This document shows, piece after piece, positions 1 to 7,507 of a stretch of 64,000 bases of DNA (within the stretch, counting starts at the first letter, position 1; each line of letters begins with the position of its first letter). The translations under genes and the position numbers were made by a program. The DNA comes from SCGC-AAA076-P13 sp964276235 (GTDB taxonomy: Bacteria > Pseudomonadota > Gammaproteobacteria > Magnimaribacterales > D2472). A model generated the notes under the pieces. It was given only the letters and a program-made list of their open reading frames with translations, did not search any database and was not told the origin of the DNA. The stretch covers positions 46,649 through 110,648 of the forward strand of contig CAXYEK010000004.1 in NCBI GenBank assembly GCA_964276235.1. The letters run 5' to 3'.

Positions 1-3000
1 TTAGACCTTTATTTAAATAAATTTGAAATTGACTACTTTCCTGAGAATGAAATTTTACCCTATGATCATTTCTCAATCCCTCAAAATATACTTAAAGAAC
101 GATTTAGAATCTTAAATTCTGAAGATAATCATAATAAAATCCTTATATCTACAGTTAAAAATCTATTTGAAATATATCCAACTATAGATTTTTTTAAATC
201 TGTTAATCGGTTTAGTATTGGAGATACTTTAAGCATTAGTTCATTAGAAGGTATCCTGTCATCTCTAAACTATAAAAAAGTTAATAGGATTGAATCCATT
301 AATGAATATTCATTCAGAGGGGGTATTGTAGATATATATACCCCTATTTATAAAAATCCTTTAAGAATAGAAATCTTTGATGACAAAATAGAATCTATAA
401 GACTATTCAATCCGGAATCACAATTATCTATAGAAACAATAAATCATTTTAATTTGTCGAAGGGGTCTATTCAGTCACTTGATAAAAATAGTCTTAAAAT
501 ATTTAAAGATAATTGGAGAGAGTATTTTCAAGATAATGATGAAAGATATTGTGAGATATTTCAAAAATTAAATAAGAATGAATTAGCTGAGGGCTCTGAA
601 ATTTATTTACCATTGTTCTTTAATAAAACTTCTGATTTTTTTGATTTATTTAAATCATATGAATTCATTAAAGCTTCAAATTTTTCGATTCTTTTAAAGG
701 GCTATAAAGAATTTATTGATGAGCGATATTCAGACGAAAATATTGACTCTCAAAGACCAATACTAAAACCATCTGATATGTTTACAGATGTATCCTTAAT
801 AAAAGATAAGTTAGAAACCGCTTCATTATTATCTATATCTAATAAATATGAAGACTTTTTATATAATAATTTTGATGAAGTAATGGACGAGAAATCAATT
901 GATAACATTAATGTAAAAGTCTTTCTAACCTCTATTAATAGCCAATATGAAAGCCTCTTAGAGAAATACTTACCTGATGTTAAACAAATAAATCAAATCG
1001 ATAATGCTGAACCTGGCATTAACATAATGATGTCACCAGTTATTAGGCCATTGATTGTTGATAATATTTTGGTAGCTCATAGAGAATTTTTTACAAATAC
1101 ATCAGAAGAAATATTACACCAAACAAGACACCATCATAAAGTTGTAGATAAAGATGTAATGTTTAAAAATGGTGATCTCGTTATTCATGAAAATTATGGC
1201 CTTGGAAAATATGAAGGCCTTGAAGTAGTTAAAGCAAATGGTATTTCAAATGAATATATAAAAATTATTTATTCATCTAATGAGTCACTATATGTCCCTC
1301 TTAGAAGTGTTGAACTCGTTAGTAAATACCATAAAAATAATATCATTGATGAAGTCTCTTTAGATTCTTTATCTTCTACTAGATGGCTTAAAAATAAAGA
1401 TAAAGCTTCTAAAAGAGCATATGATCACGCTGCAGAAATTTTAGATGTAGAATCCAGAAGAAGAGCATCAAACTCTGCTGTTTTAAAGATAGATGATAAA
1501 GACTTTGATGAATTCAATGCAGAATTTCCATACAAAGAAACACCCGATCAAATTGAAGCTGTAAATAGTATTAAAAAAGACATCGGGCTAATTAAACCAA
1601 TGAATAGAGTTTTATGTGGTGATGTGGGTTTTGGAAAAACAGAAGTTGCTATGAGAGCAGCATATATTTCAGTTCATTCCTCAAAACAAGTGATTTTATT
1701 GTGTCCAAGTACAGTTTTATCAGATCAGCATTTTGAATCATTTCTAGAGCGCTACAAAAAATTTCCATTAAATATAAAGCTATTAAATAGGCATACTTCT
1801 GCAAAGGATAAAGTAGATATAGTTAAATCGTTCAATGCTAACGATATTGATATATTGATTGGAACACACGCCCTATTCACTTCCGGTATAAATTTTAATA
1901 ACACAGGTCTTTTAATCGTCGATGAGGAGCATAAATTTGGAATAAGACAAAAGGATGTTATTAAATCTAAACAAGAAAATATTCATATTTTATATTTATC
2001 AGCAACACCAATACCAAGAACTATGAATTTTATATTTTCAGGACTTAAAGAATTTTCATTTCTTCATACACCACCAACAAATAGAATTAGTATTAAATCA
2101 TTTTTGAAAGTTCAAAGTAATCAGTTGATAAAAGAAGCATTATCAAGGGAGATTTCAAGAGGAGGTCAATGTTTCATTGTTCAAAATGACATATCTAAAA
2201 TGGATATGCTAAAAAGAGATATAAATAGTTTGTTACCTGAAGTTTCTATTGATATAGCTCATGGAAAATTAAAAAAACAAGATATATCAAATGTAATGTC
2301 AAGGTTTGATACAGGTGACCTAGATATACTTATATGCACCACTATTGTTGAAATGGGATTAGACATACCAAATGCTAATACAATCATAATTATAGATGCA
2401 CAAAATTTTGGGCTATCTCAGCTTCATCAATTAAGAGGGAGAGTTGGTCGATCAAATAAACAAGGTTACTGTTATTTTTTAATTCCAGTTGCTGATTTAT
2501 CTAAAATTGCTAAAGAAAGGCTTGATTCAATAATAAGATTATCTGGTCTTGGGTCTGGTTTTTTTATAGCTCAAGAAGACTTAGAAATAAGAGGTGGTGG
2601 TGAAATGCTTGGGGATAAACAGAGTGGACATATTAACTCTGTGGGAATCAGTCTTTACTTATCTATGTTAAAAAATGCATTAGATAAATTTAAGAACAAT
2701 GATGAAAAGGAATTAATTCAAACTGAAATTAATTTTTATGATTCTTCATATATTAGTGATAAATACCTTCCTTCTGCACTAGAAAGATTAAAAATATATA
2801 AATCTATTAATAAAGTAACTAATAACAAGGAATTAAATGAGATTAAATCTAATCTGATAGATAGGTGTGGTGCATTGCCAGATGAGGTCAGTAACTTGAT
2901 AAGCAACGCCGAACTTGGAATTTTAATTAAAAATTCTGGCATAACTAAAATTTCATCTAATAATAATAAAACCAGTTTTATGCTTTCAACAAATATTAAA

Positions 3001-3153
3001 AAGGAAGTTTTTGAGCGAATATTGACTCTCGTTACAAATAAGCCCAATATTTATAGCATTAATAAAGACAATAAATTTGTTATTAATATAAAAGAAAATA
3101 TAGCTTCAGTTAGAAGAAGAAAAACTACGGAATTAATTAATGAAATCATATAA
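1..3153 (+). CDS. mfd: Transcription-repair coupling factor Mfd (5' end cut by window edge)
   Basis: Mfd is the DNA translocase that removes stalled RNA polymerase and recruits UvrA to lesions. The frame is open from base 1, so the N-terminus lies outside the window; 1050 codons are visible against about 1148 residues in E. coli. Visible order: end of the UvrB-like module (FRGGIVDIYTP near codon 105), CarD-like polymerase-interacting domain (codons about 388-450), then SF2 helicase motifs: Walker A GDVGFGKTE (about 540), DEEH box (about 641), SATPIPRT (about 667) and the QLRGRVGRS motif VI. The C-terminal TRCF domain follows. A TTG at 454 is an internal codon, not the start, because the conserved UvrB-like module is upstream of it. 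The downstream csiV-like gene overlaps the 3' end by 14 nt. Confidence 0.97.
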   Translation, partial: LDLYLNKFEIDYFPENEILPYDHFSIPQNILKERFRILNSEDNHNKILISTVKNLFEIYPTIDFFKSVNRFSIGDTLSISSLEGILSSLNYKKVNRIESINEYSFRGGIVDIYTPIYKNPLRIEIFDDKIESIRLFNPESQLSIETINHFNLSKGSIQSLDKNSLKIFKDNWREYFQDNDERYCEIFQKLNKNELAEGSEIYLPLFFNKTSDFFDLFKSYEFIKASNFSILLKGYKEFIDERYSDENIDSQRPILKPSDMFTDVSLIKDKLETASLLSISNKYEDFLYNNFDEVMDEKSIDNINVKVFLTSINSQYESLLEKYLPDVKQINQIDNAEPGINIMMSPVIRPLIVDNILVAHREFFTNTSEEILHQTRHHHKVVDKDVMFKNGDLVIHENYGLGKYEGLEVVKANGISNEYIKIIYSSNESLYVPLRSVELVSKYHKNNIIDEVSLDSLSSTRWLKNKDKASKRAYDHAAEILDVESRRRASNSAVLKIDDKDFDEFNAEFPYKETPDQIEAVNSIKKDIGLIKPMNRVLCGDVGFGKTEVAMRAAYISVHSSKQVILLCPSTVLSDQHFESFLERYKKFPLNIKLLNRHTSAKDKVDIVKSFNANDIDILIGTHALFTSGINFNNTGLLIVDEEHKFGIRQKDVIKSKQENIHILYLSATPIPRTMNFIFSGLKEFSFLHTPPTNRISIKSFLKVQSNQLIKEALSREISRGGQCFIVQNDISKMDMLKRDINSLLPEVSIDIAHGKLKKQDISNVMSRFDTGDLDILICTTIVEMGLDIPNANTIIIIDAQNFGLSQLHQLRGRVGRSNKQGYCYFLIPVADLSKIAKERLDSIIRLSGLGSGFFIAQEDLEIRGGGEMLGDKQSGHINSVGISLYLSMLKNALDKFKNNDEKELIQTEINFYDSSYISDKYLPSALERLKIYKSINKVTNNKELNEIKSNLIDRCGALPDEVSNLISNAELGILIKNSGITKISSNNNKTSFMLSTNIKKEVFERILTLVTNKPNIYSINKDNKFVINIKENIASVRRRKTTELINEII

Positions 3154-3988
3154 AAAAATCATTTTATTTATAATTTCTTTATCATCACTATCAGTTTTTG
3201 GAAATAATGCATTAGAAGAATACAAAATTGAGTTAATAGTTTTTAAACATAATCAAATTCAGAGCGATGAGAGTTTTGATGCCAAGTTGAATATTCCTAA
3301 TTCAGAATTACTAGGATTCTATTCTCCAGCTCTTTCAATCAATTCCACATCTTTATTTAAAAAAAATAAAGAGAAATCATTTTTTACATCAATGTTTGAT
3401 AATTTTAAACCAAAAAGAGTAAGAGAATCCCAGGAAAAGTCTGAGGTTATCAGAGCCCCTAATCCAGGTAACTGGTTTAGAAAATCATCAAGTCTTAGTC
3501 ATCTTAAGAAATTAAATACAAAATTAATAAATAGCTCTAATTATAACGTTTTGGATAGTTATAGCTGGGTACAAAATATAGAAGATAAAGAATCATCCAA
3601 TTATCTTGCTGATATCAATATTGATAAAAAATACGGATATTACTTAAAATTTTATAAGACAAGGTTTCTTCATGCAGATCTTAAGGCGTATATAGGTATA
3701 GCTGAGGAATCTGAATTAAAAGATATTACTAGAGTGCATATAGAAAATTATGAGAATAAGATTCTAACCAATAATAATAAAGTATCTACCATTCCTTCAG
3801 TTGAAATTAAATTAAATAAAAAAAATACATTCAAAAAAATTAAAACTTTAAATCCTAAAAAGGAAGGTATTAAAGGCTTTGATGAAATTAAAATTTTTAT
3901 AGACGAAGAAAGAAGAATTTTTAATGAAGAAATTCATTATTTTGACCACCCCTATTTTGGGGTAATTATATCAATTAATAAAATTTAG
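3140..3988 (+). CDS. CsiV-like secreted protein
   Basis: 282 aa with a clear signal peptide (MKSYKKIILFIISLSSLSVFG) followed by YKIELIVFKHNQ, the N-terminal signature of the CsiV family (periplasmic peptidoglycan-binding activators of a class A penicillin-binding protein in Vibrio). The C-terminal HYFDHPYFGVIISI stretch also fits the family, whose members end in a 'fDHPxFGvi'-type strand. The gene starts inside the 3' end of mfd (14-nt overlap), so translation is probably coupled; an mfd-csiV order is, as I recall, common in Gammaproteobacteria. The lysine- and asparagine-rich middle is poorly conserved. It converges with nfuA, overlapping by 4 nt. Family call from motif and context, not from a search. 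Confidence 0.7.
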   Translation: MKSYKKIILFIISLSSLSVFGNNALEEYKIELIVFKHNQIQSDESFDAKLNIPNSELLGFYSPALSINSTSLFKKNKEKSFFTSMFDNFKPKRVRESQEKSEVIRAPNPGNWFRKSSSLSHLKKLNTKLINSSNYNVLDSYSWVQNIEDKESSNYLADINIDKKYGYYLKFYKTRFLHADLKAYIGIAEESELKDITRVHIENYENKILTNNNKVSTIPSVEIKLNKKNTFKKIKTLNPKKEGIKGFDEIKIFIDEERRIFNEEIHYFDHPYFGVIISINKI

Positions 3989-4578
3989 CTCTTATAAAAA
4001 GCGTTGTCATCAATTGAATGATCTGTTGAATCCATTACAGAAGTTAGTTCAGGTATTTGTTCAAGCAATGTTTTTTCTATTCCATCTTTGAGTGTTATAT
4101 CCACCATTCCACATCCCTGACAACCTCCTCCAAATTGGAGAATAGCTTCTCCTTTATCTGTAAATTTAACCAAGCTAACTTCGCCCCCATGAGATTCAAG
4201 CATAGGATTTATTTCGTTATATATAACATAATTTATCCTGTCTTCTGGAGGACTATCAGGAGAAATATTAGGTAATCTAGCGTTGGGCGCTTTAATTGTT
4301 AGTTGGCCACCAAATGTATCGTTATCAAAATTAACTTCTGCAGCAGCTAAAAAAGGAATACTACGCTTCTCTACATTTACTGTTATTAGATCTAATTTAA
4401 TAATTTCATCATCTTGTCCTGCTTCTTCTGGTTTACAATAGGCTAAACAGGTTTCAGCCTTTGGAGTTCCTGGATCAGATATGAAAATTCTGACCGATAA
4501 ATCAGATTCATTTTTATCATTTAGGAGTTTTGCAAGATACTCTTCAGCTGATTTAGTAATGTTAATAATTTTATTCAT
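3985..4578 (-). CDS. nfuA: Fe/S biogenesis protein NfuA
   Basis: 197 aa, close to the 191 aa of E. coli NfuA. NfuA carries a 4Fe-4S cluster at a dimer interface and delivers it to client enzymes, especially under iron limitation or oxidative stress. The N-terminal part (about 1-100) is the degenerate A-type carrier domain; the C-terminal Nfu domain (about 108-190) has the essential CxxC pair in GGGCQGCGM (C153, C156). It is transcribed away from the DUF2970/trmA genes, with only 9 nt between its start and the DUF2970 start, so promoters must overlap neighbouring coding sequence. No unusual features. Confidence 0.95.
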   Translation of the reverse strand: MNKIINITKSAEEYLAKLLNDKNESDLSVRIFISDPGTPKAETCLAYCKPEEAGQDDEIIKLDLITVNVEKRSIPFLAAAEVNFDNDTFGGQLTIKAPNARLPNISPDSPPEDRINYVIYNEINPMLESHGGEVSLVKFTDKGEAILQFGGGCQGCGMVDITLKDGIEKTLLEQIPELTSVMDSTDHSIDDNAFYKS

Positions 4579-4587
4579 AATATTTAT

Positions 4588-4755
4588 ATGTGGTTAAAAA
4601 GAGTTTTAAATTCATTTCTTGGGGTACGAACCTCATCAGAACTTGAAAATGATTTAAAGAACCTGTCATTAATCAAAATAATTACTCTATTTATAGTGCT
4701 TAATATAACATTTATAGTGATTTTATATTTAATTACGTCATTTTTTATAAATTAA
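4588..4755 (+). CDS. DUF2970-like small membrane protein
   Basis: A clean 55-codon frame runs from ATG 4588 to TAA 4755, one base before the trmA start. It begins MWLKRVLNSFLGVRTSSELE, followed by a charged stretch and one hydrophobic helix (about residues 30-52). This layout, with a short amphipathic 'FFGVQS..nrerDf'-type N-terminus and a single C-terminal helix, matches the DUF2970 family of Gammaproteobacteria. The tight packing against trmA suggests one transcript. Function unknown. Small size leaves some doubt, but spacing, codon use and family resemblance argue for a real gene. Confidence 0.7.
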   Translation: MWLKRVLNSFLGVRTSSELENDLKNLSLIKIITLFIVLNITFIVILYLITSFFIN

Positions 4756-4756
4756 A

Positions 4757-5767
4757 ATGGATAAATTTACATTAACTAATATTGAATTAAAAAAACACTT
4801 TAGTGGCTCTGTAGTTATTAATCATAGTCCCTCAACTAGTTATAGATCTAGATGCGAATTTGGATATCAGAAAAATCATTACATAATGCATGATGTTAAA
4901 GGTGAAAAAATATATTTAAAATATTTTGATATAGCTAGACCATGCATAGCTAATTTAATGCCTCAAATACTAATAGAAATTAATAGAGATGATTTGATTA
5001 AAACAAAATTGTTTCAAATTAATTACAGATGTAACTCTAATAATGAAGTGATGGTTTCCTTTGTGTATCACAAAAAAATTACTGATGAACTAAAGATTAG
5101 AGCTAATGAGATTTCACTTAAATTTAATATTCAACTAATTATCAGAGCTAGGAAAGAATTTTATTGCTCTAGAGACGACCTTCTTGTTGATACAATCGAT
5201 GGTTTAAATATAACCCTTTATCAAACTGATCAATCCTTCTATCAGCCAAATCACTTTATGATGCCTCGGATGGTGCAAAAGGTCATACAAATGATTAAAA
5301 AACCCAAAGATCTTTTAGAGCTTTATTGTGGATCTGGAACATTCACTCTTCCTTTAGCAAAATATTTTTCAAAGGTATTTGCAACAGAAAATAATAGGCA
5401 ATCTATAAGATGTTTAAATAAAGGTATAGCTAGTAATAATATAGATAACGTTAACTATGCTAGGCTATCAGATGATGAGGTTACTGAACTTTTAGAAGGA
5501 AGAGTTTTTAGAAGAATGAATGACCATGACTTTAGTGCTTACAACTTCTCACATATATTAGTTGATCCTCCAAGGTCGGGGTTAACTGATAATGTATTAA
5601 ATATATTGAAAAGGTTTGATAAAGTTATATATGTTTCATGTAATCCAGAGACTTACATTAGAGATATAAAATTACTTGATAGTTTTTCAATCTCAGACAT
5701 TGAAATTTTTGACCAATTTCCCAATACCAATCATTTAGAAATAGTTTCAATGCTCGATAAGCATTGA
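4757..5767 (+). CDS. trmA: tRNA (uracil-5-)-methyltransferase TrmA
   Basis: 336 aa (E. coli 366). Uses SAM to make m5U54 in the T-loop of tRNA. No N-terminal TRAM domain or iron-sulfur cysteines, which separates it from the RlmC/RlmD paralogues. SAM motif DLLELYCGSGTFTLPL at 185-200, DPPRSG at 270-275, nucleophile C295 in VSCNPETY, and FPNTNHLE near the C-terminus with the general-base glutamate. The start ATG lies one base after the preceding small gene, so the two are probably cotranscribed. Substrate specificity is inferred from overall similarity. Confidence 0.95.
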   Translation: MDKFTLTNIELKKHFSGSVVINHSPSTSYRSRCEFGYQKNHYIMHDVKGEKIYLKYFDIARPCIANLMPQILIEINRDDLIKTKLFQINYRCNSNNEVMVSFVYHKKITDELKIRANEISLKFNIQLIIRARKEFYCSRDDLLVDTIDGLNITLYQTDQSFYQPNHFMMPRMVQKVIQMIKKPKDLLELYCGSGTFTLPLAKYFSKVFATENNRQSIRCLNKGIASNNIDNVNYARLSDDEVTELLEGRVFRRMNDHDFSAYNFSHILVDPPRSGLTDNVLNILKRFDKVIYVSCNPETYIRDIKLLDSFSISDIEIFDQFPNTNHLEIVSMLDKH

Positions 5768-5789
5768 TTTATATTTAGCTTTTATCTAA

Positions 5790-5810
5790 TGCGAATGATT
5801 CTCATTTGCA
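5790..5810. promoter_or_regulatory. Candidate Fur box
   Basis: The 21-bp near-palindrome TGC(G/A)AATGA-ttc-TCATT(T/C)GCA has 8 of 9 flanking base pairs matched on each side and closely resembles gammaproteobacterial Fur operators (AATGATAATnATTCTCATT type). It lies 57 nt before the ATG at 5867, the expected place for an operator. No other such box was seen in the window, including upstream of the two TonB receptors. Confidence 0.75.
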
Positions 5811-5866
5811 AATAATTGTTAAAAATGGCTAAATGAAGATAGTTATATAAATCAATAGGAGAAAAA

Positions 5867-6298
5867 ATGGATATTATTACAAGTGTTACTGCAGAAATTT
5901 CATTGTGGGAACTTTTTGCAACTTCAAGAGGTGCAAATGCAACTGTCTTTTTAGCTACAGTTATTGCGGTGTGGATAGCAGCTAGATTTTCTAGCGTCAT
6001 GATTGAAAAAGGAGCTAATACTTTAGCAAAAGTTATTGCTACTGCTTTTGCAGTTTCTGTTTTCCTTTTAGGACTGAATCTCGGTGGCTGGGTCACAGGA
6101 ACATATGAAGGTCATGCAGAAGCTCTTGCGGCATTAGATGCTGCCAATGGTGCTCTCGAAATTGGACCTGGATCAAAAGCTTTCATAGAAAATATGGCTA
6201 ATGGTGGAAATATGATTGGAACTGTTGGTGCCTGGATGTTTTATGTCACAGGTCTTTTAATTGCAGTTCTTCCATTATGGTTTAACCCCAATGATTAA
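5867..6298 (+). CDS. Small integral membrane protein, probably iron-regulated
   Basis: 143 aa, not recognised. It is Ala/Gly-rich with three hydrophobic segments (about 25-46, 52-76 and 115-138); a soluble loop rich in Ala, Glu and Gly (about 78-112) lies between the second and third. No cysteines and few histidines, so no evident metal site. A strong ribosome site (AGGAGAAAA) sits 5 nt before the ATG. The gene is isolated: a Fur box upstream and its own intrinsic terminator downstream. The codons look like those of well-expressed neighbours. Together these suggest a monocistronic gene induced by iron starvation. A role in iron-stress membrane physiology is inference only; no transporter family was recognised. 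Confidence 0.8.
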   Translation: MDIITSVTAEISLWELFATSRGANATVFLATVIAVWIAARFSSVMIEKGANTLAKVIATAFAVSVFLLGLNLGGWVTGTYEGHAEALAALDAANGALEIGPGSKAFIENMANGGNMIGTVGAWMFYVTGLLIAVLPLWFNPND

Positions 6299-6313
6299 TT
6301 GATTAATAAATTT

Positions 6314-6343
6314 AAAAGGCACTAAATAAAGTGCCTTTTTTTT
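6314..6343 (+). terminator. Intrinsic terminator of the Fur-box gene
   Basis: Ten-base-pair stem AAAAGGCACT / AGTGCCTTTT with a 6-nt loop (AAATAA), running into a T-rich tract. It starts 15 nt after the stop codon at 6298 and separates the iron-regulated gene from the his operon promoter. Confidence 0.9.
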
Positions 6344-6344
6344 G

Positions 6345-6373
6345 TTTACATTGTATTAGCATAGTAATACACT
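6345..6373 (+). promoter_or_regulatory. Candidate his operon promoter with palindromic operator
   Basis: TTTACA (6345-6350) and TACACT (6368-6373) are spaced by 17 nt, a plausible sigma70 promoter. Between and over them lies a perfect inverted repeat TGTATTA-gcatag-TAATACA (6352-6371), the right size and place for a TrpR-type dimer. The first gene downstream encodes a TrpR/YerC-like protein, so autoregulation is likely. The predicted start site is within a few bases of the ATG at 6381 and no Shine-Dalgarno is present, suggesting a leaderless mRNA. Confidence 0.55.
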
Positions 6374-6380
6374 GCTACAC

Positions 6381-6647
6381 ATGAAAAATATAGACAATGC
6401 AATATTACTCTTAAAAAATAAAAGTGAGGTTAATGATTTTCTAAAAGATCTATGTACTCCCTCCGAACTTAAAGCATTAGAAGAACGTTGGGCCGTTGCA
6501 CAACTTCTTTATCAAGATAAATTATCTTATAGAGAAATAGCTAGTAAATTAAAAACAAGTACAACAACAGTAACGAGAGTTGCTAGATTTTTAGTAAATG
6601 AACCAAACAAAGGTTATCAAAAAATATTGAAGAGGATTAGTAAATGA
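6381..6647 (+). CDS. TrpR/YerC-type repressor of the his operon (HisR-like)
   Basis: 88 aa, all-helical TrpR superfamily protein of the YerC/YecD type. LCTPSELKALEERWAVAQLL is the typical first half and the SYREIASKLKTSTTTVTRV stretch is the helix-turn-helix. In Firmicutes the YerC group has been predicted as a regulator of histidine genes (HisR); here it is the first gene of the his operon, overlapping hisG by 4 nt (ATGA), which supports that role. A palindrome covering its own promoter is the likely operator. Whether histidine or another ligand is the corepressor cannot be told from sequence. Confidence 0.85.
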   Translation: MKNIDNAILLLKNKSEVNDFLKDLCTPSELKALEERWAVAQLLYQDKLSYREIASKLKTSTTTVTRVARFLVNEPNKGYQKILKRISK

Positions 6648-7507
6648 AAAATAGATTAACTATTGCAATTCAAAAGAATGGAAGGCTTTCCGATCAAAGC
6701 AAAGATTTAATTAAGAAATCAGGTATAAATTTTACTGCTAAGGGAGATAAGTTGTTGTCCAAATCAAGCAACCTTCCAATAGATATTTTATTTGTAAGAG
6801 ACGACGACATACCATCACTTGTTTCAAATGGAGATGCCGACTTAGCTATAGTGGGAGAAAATGTACTTATAGAAAAAACTTTATTTAAAAAAAACTATAT
6901 AGATAAAATATTTAAGTTAGGTTTTTCAAAATGTCGATTATCTTTTGCTGCCCCTCAGGCTTCAAAAATGAAAAATGTTAAAAATAAAAAAATAGCTACT
7001 TCTTACCCTAATATTGTTAAAAAATATTTACAGGATAAAAATATTAAAGCTTCTATAATAAATATACATGGATCGGTTGAACTGACACCATACATAGGAA
7101 TGTCAGACTGTATCTGTGATTTAGTATCGTCAGGTTCAACACTTGAGGCCAATAATTTAAAAGAAATAGAAGTGATTCTAGAATCACAAGCAGTTCTAAT
7201 AAAAAACAAAAACATAAGTGTCAGTAAACAAAAAATTGCTGATAAAGTTATCAGCAGAATGCAGGGTGTTGTTGATGCAATAGAAAGTAAATATGTAATG
7301 TTAAATGCTGATGCATCAAAAGTTAAAGAAATTTGTAAGTTACTTCCAGGCTCTGAATCACCAACGATAATTCCTCTAGAAAATAATCAAAAAGTAGCGA
7401 TACATGCCTTATGTCAAGAACCTATTTTTTGGGAAACTATGGAAAAACTTAAATCGAATGGAGCTTCCTCTATATTGGTAATGCCTGTCGAAAAGATACT
7501 AAATTAA
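6644..7507 (+). CDS. hisG: ATP phosphoribosyltransferase, long form
   Basis: 287 aa (E. coli 299). Catalyses the first step of histidine synthesis, joining PRPP and ATP, and is normally feedback-inhibited by histidine. The N-terminal catalytic part starts LTIAIQKNGRLSDQS and contains the PRPP loop region around DLVSSGSTLEANNL. The C-terminal 75 or so residues (from about 212, GVVDAIESKYVMLNA) are the ACT-like regulatory HisG_C domain, so this is the HisZ-independent long form. It overlaps the regulator upstream by 4 nt and abuts hisD-hisB directly at 7508, so translation is probably coupled. Confidence 0.96.
   Translation: MKNRLTIAIQKNGRLSDQSKDLIKKSGINFTAKGDKLLSKSSNLPIDILFVRDDDIPSLVSNGDADLAIVGENVLIEKTLFKKNYIDKIFKLGFSKCRLSFAAPQASKMKNVKNKKIATSYPNIVKKYLQDKNIKASIINIHGSVELTPYIGMSDCICDLVSSGSTLEANNLKEIEVILESQAVLIKNKNISVSKQKIADKVISRMQGVVDAIESKYVMLNADASKVKEICKLLPGSESPTIIPLENNQKVAIHALCQEPIFWETMEKLKSNGASSILVMPVEKILN

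Noticed and set aside
2736..3047. Antisense open frames inside mfd, kdkA, DUF3604, TonB receptors and others
   Set aside because: They lie wholly within strongly supported genes on the other strand, have poor starts and no family signatures, and are expected by chance in this composition.
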